Part shown: positions 1 to 9,301 of the stretch, piece by piece
How the letters are laid out: each line of letters starts with the position of its first letter
Position numbering within the stretch: the stretch's first letter is position 1
From: Reichenbachiella versicolor
Lineage (GTDB): Bacteria; Bacteroidota; Bacteroidia; Cytophagales; Cyclobacteriaceae
Assembly: GCF_003171675.1 (NCBI RefSeq)
Contig: NZ_QFZQ01000006.1
Span: 310,001-374,000 of the forward strand
Direction of reading: 5' to 3'
Length of the DNA stretch: 64,000 bases
Made by a program: the position numbers and the translations under genes
The notes under the pieces: model-generated
Databases searched by the model: none
Told to the model about the DNA's origin: nothing
What the model saw: only the letters and a program-made list of their open reading frames with translations

Positions 1-1
1 C

Positions 2-1078
2 AAGTCTCAAAGATTTACGGTGGACGAAGACAGCGTCGCTGAAGTAATCGCTATGATGACTGGAGTACCTACTAAACGTGTAGCACAAAATGAAAGCAGC
101 AAATTACTTGGAATGAAAGATGACCTCAAAAAGAATGTCATCGGTCAGGATCAAGTAATAGATAAACTTGCAAAAGCGATTCAGAGAACAAGGGTAGGAC
201 TAAAAGATCCAAAGAAGCCAATTGGTTCATTTGTATTCTTAGGACCTACTGGAGTCGGTAAAACAGAATTAGCTAAAGTTCTTTCCGAATACTTATTCGA
301 TAAGGACGATGCGTTGGTTAGAATTGATATGAGTGAATATATGGAAAAATTCTCCGTATCAAGACTAGTAGGAGCGCCTCCAGGTTATGTAGGTTACGAG
401 GAAGGTGGCCAATTAACGGAGAAAGTTCGAAGAAAACCATATAGTGTAGTACTTCTTGATGAAATCGAAAAAGCTCACCCTGATGTATTCAACATTCTGC
501 TTCAAGTATTAGATGATGGGATATTGACCGATGGACTTGGAAGAAAAGTAGATTTCAGAAATACTATCATTATCATGACTTCGAATATAGGAGCTCGTGA
601 CTTGAAAGATTTCGGCGCAGGTATCGGTTTCGTAAACAAAGCGAAACAAGATAACATGGATGACATTATGAAATCGACAATTTCAAGTGCTCTAAAGAAG
701 GCATTCTCTCCAGAATTCTTGAATAGACTCGATGATGTAATCATCTTTAATAGTCTTGAGCGACCTGATATCCATAAGATTATTGACATTAGCTTGATGA
801 AACTTTTGGAAAGGGTAATAGAGATGGGTTACAATATTGAGTTGACTGAAGCTGCCAAAGATTTCTTATCGGACAAAGGATATGATAGTGCATATGGCGC
901 TAGACCATTGAACAGAGCGATTCAAAAGTATTTAGAAGACCCTATTGCTGAGTTTATATTAAATGATTCTGTAAAAGAAGGAGAAACTTTAATTGCAGAT
1001 CATAAAAAAGACAGCTCTGAATTGACAATCACGGTCAAAAAGAAGAAGGCTAAGAAAGAGCCTAAAGAAGAAGAGTAA
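2..1078 (+). CDS. clpC: ATP-dependent Clp protease ATP-binding subunit ClpC (3' part)
   Basis: This is the C-terminal part of a Hsp100/ClpC AAA+ unfoldase, which feeds substrates to ClpP in the cytoplasm. The reading frame is open at the window edge (first codon at position 2), so the GTG at 20 is internal and not the start. The second AAA+ domain is complete: Walker A GPTGVGKT near nt 242-265, the pore-loop region GYVGYEEGGQ, Walker B VVLLDEIEK near nt 446-472, and sensor 1 TSNIGAR. The C-terminal D2-small domain has the GARPLNRAI signature, followed by a Lys/Glu-rich tail. ClpC rather than ClpB is preferred because the closely packed N-terminal sequence of D2 (RVGLKDPKKPIGSF) is typical of Bacteroidota ClpC. 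A hairpin terminator follows directly. Confidence 0.93.
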   Translation, partial: KSQRFTVDEDSVAEVIAMMTGVPTKRVAQNESSKLLGMKDDLKKNVIGQDQVIDKLAKAIQRTRVGLKDPKKPIGSFVFLGPTGVGKTELAKVLSEYLFDKDDALVRIDMSEYMEKFSVSRLVGAPPGYVGYEEGGQLTEKVRRKPYSVVLLDEIEKAHPDVFNILLQVLDDGILTDGLGRKVDFRNTIIIMTSNIGARDLKDFGAGIGFVNKAKQDNMDDIMKSTISSALKKAFSPEFLNRLDDVIIFNSLERPDIHKIIDISLMKLLERVIEMGYNIELTEAAKDFLSDKGYDSAYGARPLNRAIQKYLEDPIAEFILNDSVKEGETLIADHKKDSSELTITVKKKKAKKEPKEEE

Positions 1079-1102
1079 TCTTTAGTCTCACTTTTAGATA
1101 TA

Positions 1103-1137
1103 AAAAAACATCAAGTGCATACTCGATGTTTTTTTTT
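1103..1137. terminator. Intrinsic terminator between convergent clpC and T9SS protein gene
   Basis: AAACATCAAGT pairs with ACTCGATGTTT around a GCAT loop, with one mismatch. The stem is flanked by A and T runs on both sides, so it can work in both directions. It lies 25 bp after the clpC stop and 20 bp past the stop of the opposing gene. Confidence 0.85.
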
Positions 1138-1156
1138 GCGGTAACATCAAATAATG

Positions 1157-3343
1157 CTAATTCAAAAACTTGAATTTTTGAACCTTACCATCAACAATTA
1201 AAACCGCTATCAATAACTGCCCTGAGTCAATTTTTAAGTCCACAAACATTGAACTATTAGTTATTTCAACTGCTTTATCAATTAGTAACTCTCCTTGTAA
1301 ATTAAACACTGACAAGCTAGCTAGCTGACCGAAAACTTTAGAACTCTTAATGACTACTTCACTAGTAGTAGACGAAAAATAAACCTTGTAATCTTCGTTT
1401 AAAGAAATTGAAACCACATAGGAATAATCATACTCTCCATCATAATCTACTTGTTTCAGTCGATAATACTTTGCTGGACTCGTTAAATCCGTAAATGAAT
1501 ATTCCAAAGTACGATTTGATATTCCAGCTCCATCTACAAATCCAATTTCTGACCAATAAATACCATCTGCACTTTTTTCAATAAAGAATCCTTTGTTATC
1601 AACCTCTGTTGCAGTTGACCAGGATAGCTCCACATGGCCTGCATATAACATACCTTCAAAACTCAACCATGTAACTGGGAGTGTATTATCTTCCGTACTA
1701 GATCCGAATGTAAACGGACTAAATGTTCCTGTTGTGTTTGAAGAGATAGTACCTGCAGTAGTAGTTCCAACTCCAGTTCCTCCGATGTTATCCCAATCTG
1801 TACCATCATGATGAACCACGCGAAGATCTGCCAAATCCATAATTCCTGTCCCAGTTCCGGTCTCCCAGTACAATGTAACTGTAACATCACTACTAGTACC
1901 TGTCCTATTTAAATTCCAATATTCGAAAACACTTACATGATCAATAGAAGCTGCCGAACCGGCATCAATATCCGTAGACCCTAAGCCTGAAGCAACATAT
2001 TCTGCAGTAAACTCTACAGTAGCATTTGCTGGATCAGAAATTGCAATTCTGGCCCAATTCGCACCATCACCTGTTGGAAATACAAATGCTCCTTGTCCTA
2101 TTTTTTTAATTGGACCATCTATATAACTATCTGCAGCTCCTTCATTGGAAGTAGCTCCATCTGCGATGACAATCATAGCTGATGATGTGGTGGATACCAC
2201 ACCTGTTGTAAGTGTAAACTGATTGGTTACCGTACAATCCCCACCTGAAAGAGAAATACCAGAGGAATTATTAACTACAAGGTTAAAAAACGTATTCGCA
2301 TTTGAAATAGCCTGTGCAGAACTTCCATTAAATGTAGCAGTACCCGTATTAGCGGTAAAAGTACTTCCTCCACTTACTGTCCAATTACCAGCTACACTAA
2401 TATCGATACTTAGTACCAATGCAGTAGCCACACTATTTCCAATTTGAACAATATTAAAAGATGCATTTTGATTTCCACTAATTGTTTGAGTACCTCCATT
2501 AAATTGTGCTGTACCCCCAGCTGCTGTGGTAAATGTGCCATTATTGAGAATATTACCTTGAAAATTGGTAGTACTACTCGCGCTTATATTCAATACACCT
2601 CCAGGGTTAATTATAATATCCTCGGTAATCGTTTCAGAGACAGTATTAAGTGTTGCTCCATCTAATACAGTAATTACACTAGATCCATCGATAGTCAAAT
2701 CACCACCATTTTCATTCACTTCACTATCTGCTGCTGGATCAACTATTTCTTCTACAGCTAACGAGCCACCAGTAATATTTACCACATTCCCCGTTAACCC
2801 ATTAAAATCAATCTGTCCAGATCCACCAGCTCCTACAGAAACAGAGCCACCAGAAATATTAATAGTACCTCCTGTACCGTTTGTGGTTGCATCCCCAGTC
2901 AAATCCTCAAACTTGATATCATCGTCAATTTGAAGATTTGCAGTACCTGAAACATTCAGTGTACCTCCATCAATTTGAAAATCGTCAAACCCCGAAACTG
3001 TACCTGCTGCGTGATTAATTACTGCTCCATTACTTACACGAATATCAGCAGCATTTGTACCATCACCAGTAAGATTACCCTCAATATCTAAACGACCTCC
3101 ATCACGCACCAATAGTAGCTTAATGTTTGTTAAATATGCTGAACTGATTATCGGATAATTTGCAGCAGCATACTGGTCGCCATCTATTACCGTATTTCCC
3201 GTCGCAGCTGATGGAACTCCGTTATTCCAGTTCGCCGGATTAGTCCAATCATTGTCTGCTGCAGTTCCTATCCAACTGGTTTGGGAATAAACTGATCCTA
3301 TGGATAAAACAATGAAGAGTAGTGTAGTAGAAATTTTTCTCAT
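1157..3343 (-). CDS. T9SS type A sorting domain-containing surface protein
   Basis: This is a secreted or cell-surface protein of about 728 residues with unknown ligand or enzyme activity. I chose the ATG at 3343 because it begins a clear signal peptide (MRKISTTLLFIVLSIGSVYSQ); the open frame continues 35 codons upstream but that stretch is not signal-like. The mature N-terminus begins with the WIGTAADNDWTNPANWNNG motif common in Bacteroidota adhesin-like proteins. A long Gly/Ser/Asn/Thr-rich repetitive section follows (NISGG, NVSGT, NNGTFT), typical of a parallel beta-helix. The C-terminal 170 residues start LPVTWLSFEG and include ELSWSTATEVDNKGF and YYRLKQVDYDGEYDYS, the usual region preceding a type A sorting domain, which directs export by the type IX system. 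It appears monocistronic. Confidence 0.82.
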   Translation of the reverse strand: MRKISTTLLFIVLSIGSVYSQTSWIGTAADNDWTNPANWNNGVPSAATGNTVIDGDQYAAANYPIISSAYLTNIKLLLVRDGGRLDIEGNLTGDGTNAADIRVSNGAVINHAAGTVSGFDDFQIDGGTLNVSGTANLQIDDDIKFEDLTGDATTNGTGGTINISGGSVSVGAGGSGQIDFNGLTGNVVNITGGSLAVEEIVDPAADSEVNENGGDLTIDGSSVITVLDGATLNTVSETITEDIIINPGGVLNISASSTTNFQGNILNNGTFTTAAGGTAQFNGGTQTISGNQNASFNIVQIGNSVATALVLSIDISVAGNWTVSGGSTFTANTGTATFNGSSAQAISNANTFFNLVVNNSSGISLSGGDCTVTNQFTLTTGVVSTTSSAMIVIADGATSNEGAADSYIDGPIKKIGQGAFVFPTGDGANWARIAISDPANATVEFTAEYVASGLGSTDIDAGSAASIDHVSVFEYWNLNRTGTSSDVTVTLYWETGTGTGIMDLADLRVVHHDGTDWDNIGGTGVGTTTAGTISSNTTGTFSPFTFGSSTEDNTLPVTWLSFEGMLYAGHVELSWSTATEVDNKGFFIEKSADGIYWSEIGFVDGAGISNRTLEYSFTDLTSPAKYYRLKQVDYDGEYDYSYVVSISLNEDYKVYFSSTTSEVVIKSSKVFGQLASLSVFNLQGELLIDKAVEITNSSMFVDLKIDSGQLLIAVLIVDGKVQKFKFLN

Positions 3344-3859
3344 GCCAATTGTAGTATAAACAGCTATTTTAACAAAAAACACCTTATACACACAATAAGT
3401 TCGACGAAAATTATAATATGTTCGACGACAACTTAATAGACTTAACACTCTGAAAACTTAACACTTACACTAGAGATATGCAATACTGAAAAAATTGACA
3501 TGTAACTCTGGCTCCGCGGGATGCCAATTTAATCTAGACAAGAAACAAAATTGACATTTTACAATTTAATATAAGTTTTTTAATATACCATTAAACTAAT
3601 AGAAATGATTTTATAATAACAGCTTAAAAAAACCCGTAATAGACGTAAAAATTATTAGAGAGCCACTACATCAATTAGAATTGAAACTCTTGAAGTAACA
3701 TACCTTCTTCAGAACTGCCGATAACTTTTCTTGGAAAGAAACTTTTATGCTTAAGATTTATAAATACTCTTTAGTCTATTTTCCAGCCGATACATTATTG
3801 CCTTCGATGCTAGTAAATTCTCTCACAAATAGAACTGATTAAAACACGTGATTAAATTA
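3344..3859. other. Intergenic region without a recognised gene
   Basis: This AT-rich stretch lies between two minus-strand genes. Its right part (up to about 3450) is the 5' leader of the T9SS gene. Two copies of AAATTGACAT occur (near 3490 and 3546), but no gene follows them on the plus strand. I see no RNA gene or element here. Confidence 0.5.
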
Positions 3860-4411
3860 CTATTCCCACATCATTTTAATCTCAGTATATTCATCTCCTC
3901 CAGCTATAGATTTTGGAAGAGAAACCTTGAGATTATGACATCCACAAATCTCCATGGCTTTTTCCATCCAACCTGCAATACGATATTCTATTATTCTGTC
4001 TTTGATAGGGAGTCGAGTAATGTGAACTGTCATAGTCGTATCCGAACTTTCGATAAGGTGAATTTCTGTATCATCATAAAAAGTTGGAAGCATTCTACCA
4101 GCTCTCTTGATAATAAAACCAGGTTTACTTACTAGGACAAAAACTTTATATACTCCCGTTAAGGCGATTTCAGCACTATACCTCCCAGACTCCCATGAGC
4201 CTTTCTTTTCATTAACGAAGAACATATCGCACATTGACCTTGTAGGCTCTATCACAGCCTCCTCCACTGGATACCACTGAGAAGACGCTACTTTATTGTA
4301 TATATTCTTAGAATCATCCGATAACGTATCGTACCATAGAGCGTACTTTTCGGGAAATTTCTTCTGGACAAAGTCATTTATTCCACTAACTACATTTCCT
4401 CTTACTTTCAT
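3860..4411 (-). CDS. Uncharacterised 183-residue protein, possibly HNOB/V4R-like
   Basis: This is a soluble protein without a signal peptide or membrane segment. I recognise the arrangement (KGSWESGRYSAE, VYKVFVLVSKPGFIIKRA, RIAGWMEKAMEICGC, GGDEYTEIKMMWE) as similar to small Bacteroidota proteins that resemble heme-NO-binding or 4-vinyl-reductase-like ligand-binding folds, where a conserved GWMEKA helix precedes a terminal GD.YTE..WE strand. That family link is from memory and weak. Cysteines occur in MCDM and EICGCHN. The ATG at 4411 gives the only sensible start. The next gene downstream on the same strand is unrelated. No ligand or reaction can be assigned. Confidence 0.72.
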   Translation of the reverse strand: MKVRGNVVSGINDFVQKKFPEKYALWYDTLSDDSKNIYNKVASSQWYPVEEAVIEPTRSMCDMFFVNEKKGSWESGRYSAEIALTGVYKVFVLVSKPGFIIKRAGRMLPTFYDDTEIHLIESSDTTMTVHITRLPIKDRIIEYRIAGWMEKAMEICGCHNLKVSLPKSIAGGDEYTEIKMMWE

Positions 4412-4477
4412 CGTAGATTGATTGGTTTATTATGCATTGATTTTGTATATCAATAATAAAAAAAGTTTGATTTGATA

Positions 4478-5356
4478 TCAACTCATTTTATTTCTCAATG
4501 CTAAAACATTCCCAACTAATATCAGACTCACCCCTATTATCACCCAAATACTCCACTGATACCCTTCAAAAACACCTGAAATAGACATTGATATAACTGG
4601 AATTACCACCAATGAATAGCTTGCGCGATCAGCACCGATTTTTGCGATCAAAGTCAAATATGCTCCAAAAGCTACGACGGAACCAAAAACTGCTAAGTAC
4701 ATTAAAGAAGCTACATAACTCACGCTAACGTCAAAAGAAAAATCTAATCCCATTAGCCAAGCTAAGGCACTCATAAGAAAAGCTCCATATAGCATTCCAA
4801 AAGCATTGGCTTGCAATACAGGAATACCATTCTTCGAGTTACGAGCTGAAGTAATCTGACCAAGAGAAGCAATCGTCATAGATAGCATCGCTATCAACAT
4901 ACCCTTTATGGTAGCAGGAGAGAAATTCACATGTACTAATTCTGCACTAAAAATCAATATCGTTCCTACCAAAGCAAGCATGGCTCCCAAAATGATTTTT
5001 CTGTTGATAGGGATTTTTAAAAACACTTTGCCGAATAAGGAATTGGCAAAGACTATACATGAAAAAGCTATAGCCATCATACCACTAGTGATATGTACTT
5101 CCGCTTCATACGCCGTCCAATAGTTTAGCCCAAATAAGAATAACCCTTGCAATGCCATGAAAAGATGCTCTTTTAAGTTAAACTTCATATTAGCTCTGGT
5201 AAGCAAACAAAATATCAGCATGATTAAACCTGCTAACCAGTAGCGATAGGAAACGGAAACCAAAGGATCTATAGTCCCAAGTTGAAACTTGATAACATAC
5301 CAAGTAGAACCCCAGATCAAAGCTGGAATAACGAATAGTGGTATAGTTTTATTCAT
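4478..5356 (-). CDS. DMT superfamily (EamA) transporter
   Basis: This is an inner-membrane exporter of the drug/metabolite transporter superfamily. It has 292 residues and about ten hydrophobic segments, the usual length for two tandem EamA repeats. The N-terminal signature PALIWGSTWYVIKFQLG and the following YRYWLAGLIML are characteristic of EamA repeat 1. Repeat 2 starts near residue 150 (IKGMLIAMLSMTIASLGQ). The C-terminus is basic (LRNKMS). Substrate cannot be inferred; relatives move amino acids or metabolites. The gene stands alone on the minus strand, about 65 bp from the next gene's stop codon. Confidence 0.9.
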   Translation of the reverse strand: MNKTIPLFVIPALIWGSTWYVIKFQLGTIDPLVSVSYRYWLAGLIMLIFCLLTRANMKFNLKEHLFMALQGLFLFGLNYWTAYEAEVHITSGMMAIAFSCIVFANSLFGKVFLKIPINRKIILGAMLALVGTILIFSAELVHVNFSPATIKGMLIAMLSMTIASLGQITSARNSKNGIPVLQANAFGMLYGAFLMSALAWLMGLDFSFDVSVSYVASLMYLAVFGSVVAFGAYLTLIAKIGADRASYSLVVIPVISMSISGVFEGYQWSIWVIIGVSLILVGNVLALRNKMS

Positions 5357-5431
5357 GTAATAGTAAATAGCTAAAGCTGTAAATACGAAAACTATAGAAA
5401 AGGTTGGATGAACTCAGTGCATATTTAACAC

Positions 5432-8179
5432 TTAAGTTCCAACAAACAACACCTTGGCATACCTAGACTTACCATTAAAATGAATTCTTATAAAGTACAA
5501 TCCTGGTTTGACCTTTACACCTTGTTGATCTGTACCATCCCACTGGATGGAGAGTTCTCCTGAAAACTGATAGGTACTATTATATTGTCTAATAAATCGT
5601 CCTGAATTATCATAAAAAGCCGTCGTGACGGCTCCAGGCTCTCCAATACTTACTTTTACATTCACTTGATCTGTGAATGGATTAGGAAAAGTACTTACAA
5701 ATTGCTGTCCTTGCCTATTAGACTCTGGTAACATTATTTCTTCCGCATTTAATATCTGATTTTCAAAAACTCCGTTGCCATGAGTAGCTATTACTAAGGT
5801 CCCGTCAGAAGAACGGTAATCAATATCTCGGATTACTGAATTACCTATGGTCGACTTACCTACTTGATTCCATTTTGTATTCATCCCGTCTAACTGGTTA
5901 ACTGAAAACAATCCTGAGCTGGTTCCTAAAAGATATAATCTACTTCCGCCGTTTAAGGGGATAATTTTAGAAACTCGAACACTAGGTCCACTTCCTGATC
6001 CATCATTTACCTCTTCTAGATTCCCTCCTACAGGAATAACATTTTCACCTCCGTCGGTAGTCACATAGACGCTTTGTACACCATAATTACTATATGTGTA
6101 CAATACATGATCTGCATTTAAAGGATCAATACTAATAGAACTTACATATTCACCGATTCCTTGAGCGATCCTCACGGGTGATGAATAAGTAAGATTAGCG
6201 TCTTCTAAACGAAAAACATCTCCAGAACTATTACCATAATAAAGAACATTTGCTGGAAAGGTCGAAATATCCAAAGCAGTCACTTGCTGTGTAGAGCTTC
6301 TTGTATCTTCAATCTCAAACCAATTCACTTCAGTAGGCTCTTGTTTGCCTGATGGAATTTGATTGACATTATCATTCCTCCAAATCAGTTGTCCTCCTGC
6401 CAAATACATCCGATTATAATTATTAGGATCTAAAACAAATGGATTAATAAACAAATACCCAGATCCTCCAGCTGGATCAACTTGTGCGAAACTTCTTACA
6501 TCTCTGTCATCATCCAATATTACTCTAAAAATATTAGACTCTTGAAATGATATAAACCAATATCTATCTCCAGGTGTCGTAGCACAATAAGCACCATCAC
6601 CTCCTAATAGTCTAGACCAATTAGCCGTCGACACAATAGAAGATTTGATATATGTGCCATTGTCTTGTATTCCTCCTAAGACAAATTCAGAACCTTCATC
6701 CTTAGATATCGCTATAGAATAGAACTGTGATGTTAGATAGCCATTATTAAGGTTGGTCCACTTGACCTCTTCCTCTAAATTGTTTTCTGTGACTCTGACT
6801 CCGCCATCTGACCCACTAAGCATTTTATTCTCATCCGAATCGTAAAATACTATCGCATGTTGATCTGGGTGATGGTTTTCATATAACTCTGCAGAACCCT
6901 CCTCTTCATAACCGCCTATCAGTGTGGTATTGTTGGAGGAAGAAAAACCATCGGTAGATCGATATAAATTGGTACCTCCTATAAAAACAACACTCTCATT
7001 GTCTGGATGGACTTTGATTACCATATTATAGGAACTCTGTGAGTCAAGACCTTCTGGCAGATTAGCTGTTAAATTTTGTTTTTCAATAAGATTTCGTTGA
7101 TCATTTACTTTGAGCTTGTAAAGAAAGTTTTGAGAGTTCTCAGAAATATAACAGTATATCACCTGATCATCCGAAGGGGTATAATCCATTACAACACGAT
7201 CAAAGAGTATTGGAAAAAATCCTAATCCAATATTTAATCTACTCCAATTGACTCCATCATCACTAACATAAATACCAGCACTTGAATAAGCCTCCCCTGT
7301 AGTCGTAGCTGCACTTAATGATGCATAAAGTCTACCGCCTGATGTAACTATTACATTAGTAAAAAATGGAGCTATTACAGTATTCAGATCCTCTTCTTCA
7401 GAGTTAATCAAATCTTCACCAAGTACAGTAGTCCAACTAGCTCCTCCATCTACAGATCTAACGATACCTCCATAGATAGCGGCATATACTTCCGATTCAC
7501 CGCTACCAGTATCTTTTAAACCTATATTCCAACTGTAATTAAAAGGACTTTGGAAAAAACCTTCCTCTTCGATAGTGGTAGCTGGCAAGGCCTGCCAGCT
7601 TTCCCCATTATCTATTGATTTATAAATCCCATTTCCTCGATAGGCAGCTCCAACTTCTCTAGCGGAGTTCCCTCTCAACTCTCCTGTTCCATAATACCAA
7701 ATATTATTATTACCAGAAGATGGATCCTGTGCCAAACAAGAGATGCTATTCACCTCAGTAGGAATGGACTTTCTAATCCATGAAGCACCAGCATCTATTG
7801 ATTTCCAAAGTCCTCCGCTAACTCCTCCTGCTAAAATAACATTTTCGTTATCTTGATCTATGGCTAGTGCTCGAGTTCTTCCTCCTACATTGTAAGGTCC
7901 GATAGATTCCCAACTAGATGCAAAATCATTTGATCTTTGATTTGAAGCAGTTCTTATTTTATTGATGTAGGACAATTCTAAATTTCGAATGTTTGGAGGT
8001 AATTGTCCTGTTACAGGATCTTTGACCATTGTCATTTCATAATCATACCTAGCATTAATATTCTCTCGAGAACTGATGGCAGAAGGTGCTGATATTATCT
8101 TCGTTGGATGTTGTTGAAGATTAGCTTGTTGTTCACATGCAAACATGGCAAAAGCCGACAAAATCAAAATGTATTTCAT
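5432..8179 (-). CDS. BNR/sortilin-like repeat protein with T9SS type A sorting domain
   Basis: This is a large cell-surface protein of about 915 residues built like the VPS10/BNR-repeat glycosidase-like proteins of Bacteroidota. Repeats of the type S.D.G.SW (KSIDAGASWIRKS, KSIDNGESWQAL, RSVDGGASWTTV, VSDDGVNWSRL, TTDGGENV) mark beta-propeller blades. The C-terminal 85 residues (STFPNPFTDQVNVKVS ... DNSGRFIRQ ... KPGLYFIRI) are a classic T9SS type A sorting domain. I chose ATG 8179 (MKYILILSAFAMFACEQQ), which reads as a signal peptide; the ATG 33 bp upstream adds residues that do not look like a signal. FACEQQ looks like a lipobox, which is odd for a T9SS cargo. No catalytic residues could be assigned, so it may bind rather than cleave. 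Confidence 0.85.
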   Translation of the reverse strand: MKYILILSAFAMFACEQQANLQQHPTKIISAPSAISSRENINARYDYEMTMVKDPVTGQLPPNIRNLELSYINKIRTASNQRSNDFASSWESIGPYNVGGRTRALAIDQDNENVILAGGVSGGLWKSIDAGASWIRKSIPTEVNSISCLAQDPSSGNNNIWYYGTGELRGNSAREVGAAYRGNGIYKSIDNGESWQALPATTIEEEGFFQSPFNYSWNIGLKDTGSGESEVYAAIYGGIVRSVDGGASWTTVLGEDLINSEEEDLNTVIAPFFTNVIVTSGGRLYASLSAATTTGEAYSSAGIYVSDDGVNWSRLNIGLGFFPILFDRVVMDYTPSDDQVIYCYISENSQNFLYKLKVNDQRNLIEKQNLTANLPEGLDSQSSYNMVIKVHPDNESVVFIGGTNLYRSTDGFSSSNNTTLIGGYEEEGSAELYENHHPDQHAIVFYDSDENKMLSGSDGGVRVTENNLEEEVKWTNLNNGYLTSQFYSIAISKDEGSEFVLGGIQDNGTYIKSSIVSTANWSRLLGGDGAYCATTPGDRYWFISFQESNIFRVILDDDRDVRSFAQVDPAGGSGYLFINPFVLDPNNYNRMYLAGGQLIWRNDNVNQIPSGKQEPTEVNWFEIEDTRSSTQQVTALDISTFPANVLYYGNSSGDVFRLEDANLTYSSPVRIAQGIGEYVSSISIDPLNADHVLYTYSNYGVQSVYVTTDGGENVIPVGGNLEEVNDGSGSGPSVRVSKIIPLNGGSRLYLLGTSSGLFSVNQLDGMNTKWNQVGKSTIGNSVIRDIDYRSSDGTLVIATHGNGVFENQILNAEEIMLPESNRQGQQFVSTFPNPFTDQVNVKVSIGEPGAVTTAFYDNSGRFIRQYNSTYQFSGELSIQWDGTDQQGVKVKPGLYFIRIHFNGKSRYAKVLFVGT

Positions 8180-8236
8180 ATCCCAAAATTGGCCAGTGAC
8201 CAAAGTAATCAAAAGCTCTTTAGTTCAATAGTATAT

Positions 8237-8273
8237 TAAGTCTCAAAGGGTATTTTTTATGTTTAGAGACTTA
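8237..8273. promoter_or_regulatory. Inverted repeat in divergent promoter region
   Basis: TAAGTCTC (8237-8244) and GAGACTTA (8266-8273) are perfect inverted copies separated by 21 bp. They lie between the divergently transcribed BNR protein gene and the glycerophosphodiesterase operon. This could be an operator or a leader hairpin; neither can be decided from sequence. Confidence 0.4.
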
Positions 8274-8302
8274 TTGTAATTTTAGCACGTAAATTCTACC
8301 TC

Positions 8303-9301
8303 ATGGCTAAAAGACAACGCGTAAACAGTCGAAACTTTATTTGGTACGCTCTTCCTATGATGATTTTCTTGGGTTTAAGCTGGTTATATGAACCTTGGTT
8401 TTACCAAAGGTATATTGCTAGTGACGACCTGCACAATATTCGAAAAAGAGATTTCAAAGTAGTAGGACATAAAGGTGCATCCGGATATGCTCCAGAAAAC
8501 ACATTGGCATCTTTTCAAAAAGCAATCGATCTAGGTGCGGACATGATAGAGATCGATGTTCACTATACGAAGGACGGAGAGGTAGTGGTTTTCCATGACG
8601 AAGAAGTATCTAGAACTACCAATGGCCAAGGGCTTATCCACGAGTTTACGCTGGAGGAGGTAAAGCAACTAGATGCTGGATCTTGGTTTGATCCTGCTTA
8701 TGCAGGAGAAGAGATCCCTACGCTAGAAGAAACACTTGATCTGATTCATGGAAAACTTGAATGCATTATTGATATCAAATCAAAAGGCCATCAGTATTAT
8801 GATGGTTTTGCTGCTCGAATCATAGAAATCATTGAAGAAAAAGGTGCTAAAGACTGGTGTATAGTTCAAGCCTATGATGAACAATACCTTGAAGATGCTT
8901 TTACTGCAGATTCCTTGATTCTAGCTTCCAAAGGTTCTTTCCATCCAGACTCTACGATAGAGATGAAGAAAATAATGATGGGTGAAGAGGAAACACATTT
9001 ATTGGCATTCTATATCAATGCTAAGCACTTCACTGATCATAGAAACATGCATGAATTTTACACTACACTGAACCCGCACTACACTACGCTTTCTCAACGT
9101 AGAATCTTTAGATTCAAAGCTAGAGGCTATAAGGTCTTCACTTATGTAGTAAACGAAAGAGAAGATATGCTTAAAATGCTAAGCATGGGTGTAGATGGGA
9201 TTATTACTGATTTCCCAGATAAAATGGTACGGATCAAGCACCAGCTCGATAGCATTGACAGAGAGCTCCGTATCGAAGATGAGAGAGAAAAGGCTCTTTA
9301 A
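8303..9301 (+). CDS. Glycerophosphodiester phosphodiesterase family protein
   Basis: The product is predicted to hydrolyse glycerophosphodiesters to glycerol-3-phosphate and an alcohol. An N-terminal membrane anchor (residues about 12-30) places the enzyme at the inner membrane facing the periplasm. The GDPD domain starts at VVGHKGASGYAPENT (catalytic H56, E65), continues with MIEID (E83, D85), and has the second catalytic histidine in VVFHDEEVSRTTNG (H98). The usual HRG is HKG here, a conservative change. A FITDFPD-like C-terminal signature (GIITDFPDKM) is present. At 332 residues it is a little longer than bare GDPD domains because of the anchor. Its stop codon overlaps the next ATG by one base, so the two are co-transcribed and probably translationally coupled. 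Confidence 0.92.
   Translation: MAKRQRVNSRNFIWYALPMMIFLGLSWLYEPWFYQRYIASDDLHNIRKRDFKVVGHKGASGYAPENTLASFQKAIDLGADMIEIDVHYTKDGEVVVFHDEEVSRTTNGQGLIHEFTLEEVKQLDAGSWFDPAYAGEEIPTLEETLDLIHGKLECIIDIKSKGHQYYDGFAARIIEIIEEKGAKDWCIVQAYDEQYLEDAFTADSLILASKGSFHPDSTIEMKKIMMGEEETHLLAFYINAKHFTDHRNMHEFYTTLNPHYTTLSQRRIFRFKARGYKVFTYVVNEREDMLKMLSMGVDGIITDFPDKMVRIKHQLDSIDRELRIEDEREKAL

Noticed and set aside
2565-2933. 122-codon frame opposite the T9SS protein gene
   Set aside because: It is a shadow of a repetitive Ser/Thr/Gly-rich coding region and has no recognisable domain.
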